Shown here: positions 17,152 to 26,289 of the stretch, one piece after another
Layout: each line of letters starts with the position of its first letter
Position numbering within the stretch: the first letter of the stretch is position 1
From: an uncultured Eubacterium sp.
GTDB lineage: Bacteria; Bacillota; Clostridia; Lachnospirales; Lachnospiraceae
Reading direction: 5' to 3'
Assembly: GCA_934316925.1 (NCBI GenBank)
Contig: CAKREC010000017.1
Location: 1 to 39,565, forward strand
Length of the DNA: 39,565 bases
Program-made: the position numbers and the translations under genes
Notes under the pieces: generated by a model
What the model was told of the DNA's origin: nothing
Seen by the model: only the letters and a program-made list of their open reading frames with translations
Database searches by the model: none

Positions 17152-18123
17152 CTATTTACCAAATCCCTTGTAGGTTGTAATTCCTGCTTTTTTGCATGCA
17201 AGCAGGGAGATAAATTCATATGCCACACGGCTTCCTGCCATAGCGGTAATGCCGCCGATATCATACAATGGGTCTACACATACAATATTGAATCCCACAA
17301 AATTCAGTCCCAACAGTCCTTTTCGGATCAGTTCGAGCGCTTCCCAGGTAGAGAAACCTCCCTGTACCGGAGTTCCGGTTCCCGGTGCATACGCCGGATC
17401 CAAAAAGTCAATATCAAAGGTTACAAATACCGGAGTATCTCCGACTTTTTCGCGGATCTGCTTTGCAGCGGCGTCAATTCCCATCTCATGAAGCTTGTAA
17501 GCCGTGATCATATCCATTCCGGATTTGTGGGCAAAATCATGTGTGGTCTTCTGATTTGCTCCCCGCATACCGATCTGAATGGAATGTGCGGTATCCACGC
17601 AATCATTTTCAATCGCATCTTTGAACGGAGTACCGTGATCATATGGTGCTTCTTTTGGCATCTCATGATATCCGGTGTCGGAATGGGAATCAAAATGCAC
17701 AATGGCAACCTTTCCGTATACTTTCTTATATCCTCTGAGTTCCGGGAACGCAATCGAATGATCGCCTCCTAAATTTACCGGGATCACACCGGCTTTTGCG
17801 AACATCTCGATATTGTCTGTAATAGAATCAAACGTTTTCATCGTTTCTCCGTTATAAACCGGAATATCTCCATAATCCACACCATCAATGTAGCGGTAGA
17901 TGTCAATTCCCAGATCCGGATTGTAACGACTGTTTCCATATGCTTCACGCATGCAGGACGGTCCTAAACGAGTGCCGCCTCTTGCTGTTGTCAATGTATC
18001 AAACGGGGTTCCAAATACCACATAATCTTTTCCCTGAAAATCTTTTGAATATGGCAGATCAAAAAAGGTAGAAAGTCCAGCCGGGCCTTTTCCTGCCATC
18101 TGTTTGTCTTTCATTTCACTCAT
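17152..18123 (-). CDS. Ureohydrolase paralogue 1, metal site intact but guanidinium Glu replaced by Cys
   Basis: The 323-aa protein keeps all six metal ligands: H122 (LGGDHSIAFPE), D145, H147, D149 (HFDSHSDTG), D237 and D239 (TFDIDFLDP). Where the family has Asp-x-x-Glu before the Pro (DIVEVAP in paralogue 3), this one has NIVCVDP, with N279 and C282. That Glu contacts the substrate guanidinium in arginases and agmatinases, so a changed substrate or changed binding mode is likely. First of the three tandem copies, 28 bases after the MerR gene. It has a longer C-terminal tail with a second Cys (LLACKKAG). Often auto-annotated as agmatinase (speB); I do not use the symbol because the substrate is uncertain. 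Confidence 0.88.
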   Translation of the reverse strand: MSEMKDKQMAGKGPAGLSTFFDLPYSKDFQGKDYVVFGTPFDTLTTARGGTRLGPSCMREAYGNSRYNPDLGIDIYRYIDGVDYGDIPVYNGETMKTFDSITDNIEMFAKAGVIPVNLGGDHSIAFPELRGYKKVYGKVAIVHFDSHSDTGYHEMPKEAPYDHGTPFKDAIENDCVDTAHSIQIGMRGANQKTTHDFAHKSGMDMITAYKLHEMGIDAAAKQIREKVGDTPVFVTFDIDFLDPAYAPGTGTPVQGGFSTWEALELIRKGLLGLNFVGFNIVCVDPLYDIGGITAMAGSRVAYEFISLLACKKAGITTYKGFGK

Positions 18124-18151
18124 AGTTTCCTCCTGTCCTAGGTATCTCTAC

Positions 18152-18985
18152 CTATCTTTCTATTTTTTCTACAGCAACCTGAAGTTCCATCATTCCTTCT
18201 TTTTCTTCATCCGTCACTGTCACATCTACCGGAAAAAATGTCATCACTTTTCCAGCAGGTCGATAGCCATTTTCTTTCATATAACGCCCCATGAGATCAT
18301 AAGGCTTTTGCAGATTGCGGTATCCTCTTACATAAATATCCAGGTACTCTCCTGCCGGAATGGTTTCCACCAGATTCTGTCCACCGTTTTCCGATGGATG
18401 TGAAAAGATAAATGGTGTTTTTTTCAATGTATCCACATTGGCATCTTCCTGATAAGTAAAGAAGTAACCGATCCGGCTTGACGCCAGGATAGGACTGATC
18501 TCCGTCAGATTTTTTTCCAGGATCGTCCACTCATATCCCATAGCGTCCTCATCTCTTACCCGGCTTGCAGAAGAAAATACATACCGCTCTTTTTCCTTCA
18601 GGATCTTTGGCGTCAATTCTTCTGTCATAAGCTGTATATTGTTGAAATACTCCAGCTTGTCCTTCACAACCTGCTCCAGTTCTTCCATCTCTTTTTTCTT
18701 TTTGCGGATCTCATCGTAGCATTTTTCCAGAATTGCCTTTGATTTTTCCACGTTTCGATCCTTAAAGTAATCACAGATCACATCCAGCGAAACGCCCAAC
18801 TGCCGGAGTTCTTTGATCGTTCCCAGTTTTTCATATTGAAAAATGGAGTAGTACCGATAATTTGTCTCCGGATCAATATATGCCGGTTTCAAAAGCCCGA
18901 TCCGGTCATAGTGCCGCAATGTCTCTGCTGTGAGATTTCGAAGCTTTGCAAATTCCGATACCGTATATAGTTCTTTTTGCTTCAT
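18152..18985 (-). CDS. MerR-family regulator with GyrI-like effector domain
   Basis: The 277-aa protein has the MerR winged-helix (residues 7-46, YTVSEFAKLRNLTAETLRHY and IGLLKPAYIDPETNYRYYS), a dimerisation coiled coil rich in Lys/Glu (about 78-112), and a C-terminal GyrI-like small-molecule domain (about 120-275). The last is the BmrR type, which binds mostly cationic organic compounds. It is encoded inside the operon, between amt-PII and the ureohydrolases. MerR-type 19-bp-spacer promoters lie ahead of the ABC operon and the MATE gene. It is the best candidate to control both, with a cationic guanidino compound as a plausible inducer (inference). Confidence 0.92.
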   Translation of the reverse strand: MKQKELYTVSEFAKLRNLTAETLRHYDRIGLLKPAYIDPETNYRYYSIFQYEKLGTIKELRQLGVSLDVICDYFKDRNVEKSKAILEKCYDEIRKKKKEMEELEQVVKDKLEYFNNIQLMTEELTPKILKEKERYVFSSASRVRDEDAMGYEWTILEKNLTEISPILASSRIGYFFTYQEDANVDTLKKTPFIFSHPSENGGQNLVETIPAGEYLDIYVRGYRNLQKPYDLMGRYMKENGYRPAGKVMTFFPVDVTVTDEEKEGMMELQVAVEKIER

Positions 18986-18994
18986 TCCATCACC

Positions 18995-20671
18995 TTATTC
19001 CAAAGCCATTTTTCCTTCTTCATCGGTACGGATCTTCACAACCTGATCCACTTCATAGACGAAGATCTTTCCGTCTCCGATATTTCCGGTATACAACGTC
19101 CGTTTGATCGTATCGATCAGAAGTGCCAGCGGCACCGTACAGATAACGATCTCAACCTTAACTTTCGGAAGCAGATGTGAGGTATGCTCTGCTCCACGGT
19201 AATATTCGGTGCTTCCCTTTTGAATACCACAACCATTAACCTGCGTCACGGTCATACCGGTGATCTCGATCTCATCGAGTGCATCCTTTAACATCTCAAA
19301 TTTGGAAGCATTCATCAGCACCACAACTTTGCGGATCTTTCCATCGGATTTATATGCCGATGGATCCAAAACGGTTTTCTGATCCACAACCATGACTTTT
19401 TTACCCTGGTCAGCTTTTGTGCTGTAAGATTCAAATTCCTGGAAGGAAGAGTTGATAAAATCCATATAACTGCTGCTAAGGCCATGTTCGGTTTTATCCA
19501 GTCCTTTCACCTCCGAATCAAAGGAAACACGGATCCCGATCGTCTTTTTCATGAGGAAAAAGACAAGTCCCATGACCACGATGATCCACGCTGCTACGAC
19601 AACGACACCGAGGCACTGGATTCCCAGCTGCCGGAATGTTCCGGCATAAAACACACCATCTGTCGTGGAAAAGAATCCCACCATGATCGATCCGAATGCG
19701 CCGCACAAGCCATGTACGGAAACGGCGCCCACCGGATCATCCACATGAAGCACATGATCGATAAACTCAATGCCAAAGATCACAACAAAAGAAGCGCCAA
19801 CACCGATGATAACGGCAGCATAGCTGGTTACCACATCGGCGCCTGCCGTGATCGCTACCAGTCCGGCGATGATCGAGTTCAATGTCATGCTTACATCACT
19901 TTTACCATATCGTACCCAGGTAACGATCATCGTCGTTACCGCACATGCAGCGGAACTTAATGTTGTATTTAATACAATGTTTCCAATCCCGGTCAGTGTA
20001 CCATCTCCGGTTGCTCCCAACAGAGAACCACCGTTGAATCCAAACCAGCCGATCCAGAGGAAAAATACACCGATCGCGGCAAGCGGAAGACTGTGTCCCG
20101 GAATTGCCTGAGACTTTCCTTTGCGGTACTTTCCAAGTCGTGGTCCTAACATGGCGGCTCCCATCAGTCCACTCATACCACCGACAACATGAACAGCGGT
20201 TCCTCCTGCCAGATCATGAAATCCTAAACTAGCAAGCCAGCCACCATCATTCCAGATCCAGCATCCGGTGATCGGATATACCAACGCACTGATCACAACG
20301 GAATAGATCACATATGCTTTAAAGGAGGTTCTTTCTGCCATCGCGCCCGATACGATCGTTGCTGCTGTAGCACAGAAGAACAACTGCCACACTACATATA
20401 CCACACTCGGTATACTGCTGCTGTAATCGCCTTTGGCAAAGAGGTCCGGGATTCCGATGAATCCCTTGACCGCTGTGCCATGCATAAGCCCGAAGCCTAT
20501 GAGCCAAAAGCAGATCACGCCGATACAGAAGTCCATTACATTTTTCATGATAATGTTTCCTGCATTTTTCGTTCGTGTAAATCCGGTTTCCAACATAGCA
20601 AATCCCGCCTGCATCATAAAGACAAGAACCGCACATATCAGAACCCAAATGGTATCAATTGAAGAAAACAT
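18995..20671 (-). CDS. amt: Ammonium transporter fused to a PII (GlnK) domain
   Basis: The 558-aa protein joins an Amt channel (residues 1-about 385, 11 TM) to a PII signalling domain (about residues 446-558). The channel keeps the twin histidines H161 (GGTAVHVVGG) and H320 (GAVSVHGLCG). The PII part has the T-loop (GCGIQKGSTEYYRGAEH, Tyr 490/491) and the IGDGKIFV motif that binds ATP. In separate systems GlnK blocks AmtB when nitrogen is ample; the fusion makes an in-cis gate or sensor. The ATG at 20671 has GGAGGGA ahead of it. It lies 28 bases after the substrate-binding protein gene and 9 bases before merR, so ammonium handling is in the same transcript as urea release. Confidence 0.95.
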   Translation of the reverse strand: MFSSIDTIWVLICAVLVFMMQAGFAMLETGFTRTKNAGNIIMKNVMDFCIGVICFWLIGFGLMHGTAVKGFIGIPDLFAKGDYSSSIPSVVYVVWQLFFCATAATIVSGAMAERTSFKAYVIYSVVISALVYPITGCWIWNDGGWLASLGFHDLAGGTAVHVVGGMSGLMGAAMLGPRLGKYRKGKSQAIPGHSLPLAAIGVFFLWIGWFGFNGGSLLGATGDGTLTGIGNIVLNTTLSSAACAVTTMIVTWVRYGKSDVSMTLNSIIAGLVAITAGADVVTSYAAVIIGVGASFVVIFGIEFIDHVLHVDDPVGAVSVHGLCGAFGSIMVGFFSTTDGVFYAGTFRQLGIQCLGVVVVAAWIIVVMGLVFFLMKKTIGIRVSFDSEVKGLDKTEHGLSSSYMDFINSSFQEFESYSTKADQGKKVMVVDQKTVLDPSAYKSDGKIRKVVVLMNASKFEMLKDALDEIEITGMTVTQVNGCGIQKGSTEYYRGAEHTSHLLPKVKVEIVICTVPLALLIDTIKRTLYTGNIGDGKIFVYEVDQVVKIRTDEEGKMALE

Positions 20672-20699
20672 AACATCCCTCCATCGTTTTTTGTCCGGA

Positions 20700-22322
20700 T
20701 TATTTTTCACCTACATATTTTACATTTGCGTAGCTGAAGTTCCAGAAGTCCTGAGGACTTGGTGTATAAGTAAAGTTTTTATTCAACGCATACAAGGTAT
20801 CTTTTTCATACAGATCAATGTATGGGCATGCTTCCGATGCGATCTTAGTAGCTTCCAAGAAGTACTCAAGACGTTTATTGTCGTCGGTTGTAAGGTAAGA
20901 CTTGTTGATCAGATCATCAAATTCTGTATTTTTCCACATTGCTTTGTTTGCGCCACCAGTTGCGGTTGCATCGCTGTGATATACCGTTTTCAGCTGACCA
21001 ACAGGATCTACATAGTCTGAGATCCAGCCACCTGCTAATGCCTGATATGGACGATGTCCCTCTTCATCAGCATTGTATCCATACGAATATGTAAAGCTGT
21101 CGGATTCCAAAATCTTAACGATGTTCATCGTAATACCAACCTGTGCACACATCGACTGTATAACTTCCATTTCATTAACCAGTGCCGGCGTTGTATAACA
21201 ATCAAATTCAAATCCATTCGGATATTTGGATTTAGCAAGGTACTCTTTTGCTTTATCAAAATCCTGTACGGTATAATCCTCTAAGCTGCCAAACAATTCA
21301 TCCCATTTGCCTTCATTCATATACTTCATGGATTCTGTAATGGAAACCGTAGGAAGTTTTGTCGCATATCGTCCACCGATCTGCTCGGTAACTGCCTGTG
21401 AATCAACACAGTATGCCAATGCTTTTCTGGCATTTACATCGTCAAATGGTGCAATCTCTGTGTTCAACGAAATAAATTCGGTATTCGTTCCTTTTGCCGT
21501 TGTAAATTCAAAGTTGGACAATCCATCAATGATTGAGTACTCTGAGTTCTGCAGACGGCATCCCATATCGATCGTACCGCTCTTACAAGCCAGCGCAATC
21601 GTACTGGAGTCAGACATGATATAGTACTCAACACGGTCTACATCTACATTTTCTGCTCCGCCAAACCAGTCCGGATTCTTTTCATATACAATCTCAGAAC
21701 CAGCAGTCCAGGATACAAATTTGTATGGGCCGGTACCAACAACAGAACCTTCATGACTTCCGTATTTGTCGCCTTCTTTCTCGCAGACCTCTTTTTCCAC
21801 GATCGTACAAGGAGAAGTTGCCGGAACATATTTCCATGTGCTGTCCGGCTGTTTTAATTTTACCGTCAGTGTCCATGAGTCTTTGTCCACGGAGAATTTC
21901 TTTACATTCGAGAACAGATAACTCATACTGTACTCGTTTTTCGTTACACGCTCCATAGAATACAACACATCATCCATTGTAAGATCCTTGCCATCTGAGA
22001 ACTTGACGCCCTCACGGATCTTATATGTATATGTGGTGTCATCGACCTGTTTCCAGGACTCTGCCAGATCCGGCTCTACATCACTTCCGTCCTGGGTAAA
22101 CTTCAATAAACGACTGTAAAAATCATAACCAATTTCCTGATAATAGTTAAAATCTTTCGGATCCAATGAGTTTGGCTCTCCGATACTACCTACTTTCAAT
22201 ACCACTTTTCCTGATTCATCCACTGCACTTTTACTGTTTCCGGAGCCACCGCAACCGGTGAGTGTTCCCACGGCAGTTACTACCGTCAATGCAAGTGCTA
22301 CAATTTTTTTCCATTTTCTCAT
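20700..22322 (-). CDS. ABC transporter substrate-binding lipoprotein (family 5, peptide/nickel class)
   Basis: The 540-aa protein has a lipoprotein signal with lipobox LTGC (Cys near residue 24) and the family 5 SBP fold (GEPNSLDPKDF, DLAESWKQVDDTTYTYKIREGVKF, VGTGPYKFVSW). Ligands of this family include oligopeptides, dipeptides, nickel complexes and other small cations. Nothing in the sequence fixes the ligand. Its place with three ureohydrolases and urease suggests a guanidino compound, a peptide that yields one, or nickel for urease (inference). Start at the ATG at 22322, 8 bases after AAGGAG; the ATG two codons earlier is too close. Confidence 0.92.
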   Translation of the reverse strand: MRKWKKIVALALTVVTAVGTLTGCGGSGNSKSAVDESGKVVLKVGSIGEPNSLDPKDFNYYQEIGYDFYSRLLKFTQDGSDVEPDLAESWKQVDDTTYTYKIREGVKFSDGKDLTMDDVLYSMERVTKNEYSMSYLFSNVKKFSVDKDSWTLTVKLKQPDSTWKYVPATSPCTIVEKEVCEKEGDKYGSHEGSVVGTGPYKFVSWTAGSEIVYEKNPDWFGGAENVDVDRVEYYIMSDSSTIALACKSGTIDMGCRLQNSEYSIIDGLSNFEFTTAKGTNTEFISLNTEIAPFDDVNARKALAYCVDSQAVTEQIGGRYATKLPTVSITESMKYMNEGKWDELFGSLEDYTVQDFDKAKEYLAKSKYPNGFEFDCYTTPALVNEMEVIQSMCAQVGITMNIVKILESDSFTYSYGYNADEEGHRPYQALAGGWISDYVDPVGQLKTVYHSDATATGGANKAMWKNTEFDDLINKSYLTTDDNKRLEYFLEATKIASEACPYIDLYEKDTLYALNKNFTYTPSPQDFWNFSYANVKYVGEK

Positions 22323-22376
22323 AGTCATCGCTCCTTTTCTTCGGTATTATTTATCAATCAACGCTTATACAGCGAA

Positions 22377-23345
22377 TCATGCATAATGACATGCTACAAA
22401 GTGGCCTTCTTCCACTTCTTTCAATTTCGGTGTGCGGTGATCGCACAATCCTTCTTTGTACCTTGTACAACGAGTGGCAAACCGACATCCTTCTTTTACA
22501 TTAATGGCGTTTGGCACATCCCCCTCCAGAATGATCCGCTCTTTTTGTTCCAACGGATGTTCCTTTGGTTTCGCCGAGATCAGCGCCTGTGTGTATGGAT
22601 GTCTTGCATGGCTGTAAACCGTCTCAATATCACCCATTTCCACGATCACGCCGAGATAAACAACGGCTACCCGTTCACAAATATGTTTGACCACGTTAAG
22701 GTCGTGGGAAATAAACAACATCGTTTGTCCTTTTTTCTCTTTCAGATCCAGCATCAGATTCAAAATCTGCGCCTGGACGGACACATCCAATGCCGATACC
22801 GGCTCATCTGCTAAAAGAAAATCCGGTTCTGACAAGATGGCTCTGGCAAATGCCAGTCGCTGCAGCTGTCCACCACTAAGTTCTTTTGGCAGTCTGCTGA
22901 GGACATCATCAGCAAGATTAATGTAGTCAAGCAGTTCTTTCATTCGTTTTTCATATTCCGCTCTTGGAATCTTCAAAAACTTTGCATATTCCCAAAAGGC
23001 ATCCCCCAGTTTCTTCTTCGGATTAAAGGAAGCAAGTGGGTTCTGGAATACCATCTGCATATTGCCGCGCATTGCCTTTAATTCTTTCTGGCTTAGTTTG
23101 GTTACATCTTTTCCATTTAATATTACTTCTCCCGAGTCGCTGTCGATCAAACGTAAAATACATTTTCCTATCGTCGATTTTCCGGATCCGCTTTCGCCGA
23201 TAATTCCGAAAATCTCGCCCTTCCGGATCGTAAAACTCACATCATCAACTGCATGAAGGTATTTTACTTTTGCTTTTGAAATCTTTTCATTCCCCAATTT
23301 AAAATATTTCATTAAATGGTTTGCTTCGATTAAGTTCTCTGTCAT
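22377..23345 (-). CDS. Peptide/nickel-class ABC transporter ATPase (OppF/DppF-like)
   Basis: The 322-aa protein is an importer ATPase with Walker A (GESGSGKST), Q-loop (MVFQNPLASFNPKK), signature (LSGGQLQR), Walker B (FLLADEP) and H-loop (ISHDL). It has the C-terminal oligopeptide-type extension with CRFATRC and later Cys (about residues 286-318). It is the second of the two ATPases; its ATG overlaps the oppD-like stop by 4 bases, a classic coupling. It pairs with the gene before it to drive the two permeases. Confidence 0.95.
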   Translation of the reverse strand: MTENLIEANHLMKYFKLGNEKISKAKVKYLHAVDDVSFTIRKGEIFGIIGESGSGKSTIGKCILRLIDSDSGEVILNGKDVTKLSQKELKAMRGNMQMVFQNPLASFNPKKKLGDAFWEYAKFLKIPRAEYEKRMKELLDYINLADDVLSRLPKELSGGQLQRLAFARAILSEPDFLLADEPVSALDVSVQAQILNLMLDLKEKKGQTMLFISHDLNVVKHICERVAVVYLGVIVEMGDIETVYSHARHPYTQALISAKPKEHPLEQKERIILEGDVPNAINVKEGCRFATRCTRYKEGLCDHRTPKLKEVEEGHFVACHYA

Positions 23346-24343
23346 TTTCCCTCACCTCCAAGATTTCCTATGTTGCAGCAAGCTGCTGTATGTCCTGCCC
23401 CAATTTCCTGCATTTGAGGCAAGCCATTGCCACAAGCTTCCGTAGCGTATTGGCATCTTGGTGCAAATGGACATCCGGTAAACTCACTGTATAATAACGG
23501 TGGAGTTCCGGGTATCGTCGTCATATACTTTGCGGTGTCAGCTGCTTTTGGATTGCTTGCCAGCAATGCTTTGGTATATGGATGACTTGGCCGGTCGAAA
23601 ATATCCAGTACACTTCCACATTCAACAACCCGTCCGGCATACATTACCGATACACTGTCACAGATTTCTGCAACGACGCCCAGGTTATGGGTAATAAAAA
23701 TAACGGATGTTCCATTTTTCTTTGCCAGTTCTTTAATGAGTTTTAAGATCTGCGCCTGGATCGTTACATCCAGAGCTGTTGTCGGCTCATCTGCGATCAG
23801 CAGTTTCGGCTTTGTTGACAGCGCCATCGCGATCATGATTCGCTGCAGCATACCGCCGCTCATCTCAAATGGGTACTGTTCATATCGCTTTTCTGCCGGA
23901 TAAATGCCAACGTCTTCAAACAGATTCAGTACATATTTTTTTGCCTCAGCCCGGTTCATGCCCAGTTTGCATCGGACCACCTCGGCGATCTGTTCGCCGG
24001 CTTTCATAATCGGGTTGAGCGAAGTCATCGGATCCTGAAAAATCATCGAAATGTCTTTTCCCCGCATCTGCTGTACTTCTTTATCATTGAGTGCAAGAAT
24101 ATCGATTTCCTGATCTCCATTGTCAAACCACACGTTTCCGGAATACCTTGTCCGTTCTGCATCGTGCAGTCTGAGAAGTGTTTTGGAAGAAACGCTCTTT
24201 CCACATCCGCTTTCTCCCACAATGCCATGAATCTCACCTTTTTTTACGTCATAATTGACGCCCTGAACGGCATATACAATGCCTCGTACTGTCATAAAAT
24301 CCACACGAAGATCGCGAATTTCTACCAGATTATTTTTGTCCAT
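23342..24343 (-). CDS. Peptide/nickel-class ABC transporter ATPase (OppD/DppD-like)
   Basis: The 333-aa protein has Walker A GESGCGKS (about residues 43-50), Q-loop IFQDPMTSLNP, signature MSGGMLQR, Walker B LLIADEP and ITHNLGV. The C-terminal extension has GCPFAPRC and ACGNG cysteines, as in OppD/DppD. GGAGG lies 6 bases before the ATG. The start overlaps the end of the upstream permease by 14 bases. Confidence 0.95.
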   Translation of the reverse strand: MDKNNLVEIRDLRVDFMTVRGIVYAVQGVNYDVKKGEIHGIVGESGCGKSVSSKTLLRLHDAERTRYSGNVWFDNGDQEIDILALNDKEVQQMRGKDISMIFQDPMTSLNPIMKAGEQIAEVVRCKLGMNRAEAKKYVLNLFEDVGIYPAEKRYEQYPFEMSGGMLQRIMIAMALSTKPKLLIADEPTTALDVTIQAQILKLIKELAKKNGTSVIFITHNLGVVAEICDSVSVMYAGRVVECGSVLDIFDRPSHPYTKALLASNPKAADTAKYMTTIPGTPPLLYSEFTGCPFAPRCQYATEACGNGLPQMQEIGAGHTAACCNIGNLGGEGK

Positions 24344-25244
24344 AAGCTGCCTCCATTCTCGCCATTTTCTTCATGTATTTTTTAAAGGATGGCAATTTTC
24401 TCTGCGATGGATCAATGTATTCCTGAATTCCATCACTAAAAATATTGATTGCGATCGTTGTGATGCTGATCACCAGCGCCGGTGCGATCAAAAGTACCGG
24501 GTTGCTGTAGATGTTTGCCATACCATCTTCCAACAAACTTCCCCAATCGGCTGATGGCGGCTGAACACCAAGTCCCAGATAACTCAGCGTTGCCATTGCT
24601 ACGATCGCATTTCCAATATCCAGCGTAAACTGTGATATCATTGTTGTTATAATATTAGGAAGGATATGGATGAAAATGATTCTCATATCCGAATATCCCA
24701 TAGATTTACAGGCTTCAATGTAAACTGCTTTCTTCTCTGTCATAATGAGCGATCGCGCCAGCTTTGCTGTCAATGGTACAAACGAAATACCGATGGCGAT
24801 AACGCCGGTAAGACCACCTTTTCCAAAAATTGCAATCAAAATAAATGAAAGAAGCAATGGTGGAAGGGAGCAGACAACATCCCAGACACGCATGATCAAG
24901 TTGTCCAGCCAGCCACCGTAATAACCACAGATCAGGCCGATCGGCACGCCGACGATAATCTCAAAGATTACGATCAAAAATGCGTTGATCACGGAACTAT
25001 GTGCTCCATATACCAGCCTTGAGAACAGATCGCGTCCCAGTTTGTCTGCGCCAAGCAAATGTCCGTTTGCCATTGCTTTGGCGTACATATCAGCTGCGTT
25101 TACTTCCAGCGGATCGTGTGTAGCAACAACCTTATAAAAAATTGCTGCCAGTAAAACAAGGACAAGAATGATTCCGCAAACAATTACTTTTGGGGTAAAA
25201 AAGCTGCCCACATTATCTTTTCTCTGCTTTTTTTCTTTTTTCAT
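24330..25244 (-). CDS. Peptide/nickel-class ABC transporter permease 2 (OppC/DppC-like)
   Basis: The 304-aa protein has an N-terminal TM, a short periplasmic part with LLGADKLGRDLFSRL and five more TM segments. The EAA loop is EACKSMGYSDMRIIFIHILPN. LGADxxGRD is the hallmark of the DppC/OppC class. It has a basic N-terminus (KKEKKQRK). It follows permease 1 after 19 bases and overlaps the next ATPase. Confidence 0.95.
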   Translation of the reverse strand: MKKEKKQRKDNVGSFFTPKVIVCGIILVLVLLAAIFYKVVATHDPLEVNAADMYAKAMANGHLLGADKLGRDLFSRLVYGAHSSVINAFLIVIFEIIVGVPIGLICGYYGGWLDNLIMRVWDVVCSLPPLLLSFILIAIFGKGGLTGVIAIGISFVPLTAKLARSLIMTEKKAVYIEACKSMGYSDMRIIFIHILPNIITTMISQFTLDIGNAIVAMATLSYLGLGVQPPSADWGSLLEDGMANIYSNPVLLIAPALVISITTIAINIFSDGIQEYIDPSQRKLPSFKKYMKKMARMEAAYGQK

Positions 25245-25263
25245 AGGTACACTTCCCTTCCAT

Positions 25264-26208
25264 TTACTGTAGTGATACTCGAGGATCGATCACGGTGTAG
25301 AGTACATCTACTACAAAACTCATGATCATATAAGCTGCCAGCATGATCAGTACCAGTACCTGCGTTACCGGGAAGTTATTCTGCTGGATTGCGGTGATCA
25401 AAAGACCTCCGATGCCGGGAAGTGAAAAGATGGTTTCTACCAATACGGTCGAACCGATCGAAGCGGCAAACATATAACCGGCAACTGTCAAAACCGGAAT
25501 CACACCATTATGAAATGCGTGTTTGTAAATAATGCTCTTTCGGCCGATTCCTTTCGCCTCTGCTGTCGTAATATAGGAAGATTGAAACTGCTGGATCATG
25601 CTGCTTCGCGTTACTCTTCCCAAAAGAGCAACCAGGCTGAGTGCCATTACAATGCTCGGGATCATCAAGCGCTGTATATATTCTCCGAAATTACTAAAGG
25701 TTCCAATAAAGGAATATCCCGGAACAAACTGAGCAAACAAGATGATAACGATAATTCCCAGAAGGAAGGAGGGAACGCTGGATACGATCAGCATAAATAC
25801 GGATATTACCGAATCGACCCAGGTGCCTCGCATCCTTGCGGAAAATACACCAAGCAGGATTGCTAACAGCGTTCCAATGATCGTACTGAATACTACAAGA
25901 CCGATCGTAACTGGAATTCTCTGAGTAATCTGAAGACCAATATCCTGTTTGGTTACCCAATCAGTGCCAAGATCCCCGGTAAATACTCCTTTCAACCAGA
26001 TCATGTATTGTTTGAATACCGGCTGATCGAGATGATACTCCGTTGTGTACTGTTGTCGAAGCTGCTCCGTTGACCTTGAGTTTCCAATGCATACCGTCAA
26101 TGGATCCGCTTTGGATAATCTCAATGCCATAAAAACAAAAGCAGAAACGATCAACATAATAACAAGGATCGTTATAATCTTTTTTGCAATGTACTTTATC
26201 CAACTCAT
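25264..26208 (-). CDS. Peptide/nickel-class ABC transporter permease 1 (OppB/DppB-like)
   Basis: The 314-aa protein has six TM segments, the DppB-style N-terminus (YIAKKIITILVIMLIVSAFVF), a DLGTDW periplasmic motif and the EAA loop (TTAEAKGIGRKSIIYKHAFHN). The open frame extends to 26334, but that would run back through the leader hairpin and promoter. AAGGGG 8 bases before the ATG at 26208 marks the real start. It is the first gene of the operon that runs to ureD or at least to the third ureohydrolase. Confidence 0.95.
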   Translation of the reverse strand: MSWIKYIAKKIITILVIMLIVSAFVFMALRLSKADPLTVCIGNSRSTEQLRQQYTTEYHLDQPVFKQYMIWLKGVFTGDLGTDWVTKQDIGLQITQRIPVTIGLVVFSTIIGTLLAILLGVFSARMRGTWVDSVISVFMLIVSSVPSFLLGIIVIILFAQFVPGYSFIGTFSNFGEYIQRLMIPSIVMALSLVALLGRVTRSSMIQQFQSSYITTAEAKGIGRKSIIYKHAFHNGVIPVLTVAGYMFAASIGSTVLVETIFSLPGIGGLLITAIQQNNFPVTQVLVLIMLAAYMIMSFVVDVLYTVIDPRVSLQ

Positions 26209-26239
26209 ACACAATTCCCCTTTCACAAAGAAAGTTTCT

Positions 26240-26289
26240 GACAAACAAAAATGGAGGTCTTGGTTCCTCTCAGAACCAAAACCTCCATT
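26240..26289 (-). terminator. Leader terminator hairpin of the ABC-ureohydrolase operon
   Basis: A 17-bp stem with one wobble (arms 26250-26266 and 26273-26289) and a 6-base loop is followed on the minus strand by TTTTGTTTG. It starts about 15 bases after the expected start of transcription and ends about 30 bases before the first permease. It would stop most transcripts unless it is bypassed. It could alternatively be a simple bidirectional terminator, since the other strand is also T-rich. Confidence 0.82.

Noticed and set aside
20700..26208. A dedicated nickel importer (nikABCDE)
   Set aside because: The family covers peptides and nickel, and the subunits look more Dpp/Opp-like. Nickel is possible because of urease, but the sequence does not show it, so I kept the neutral name.
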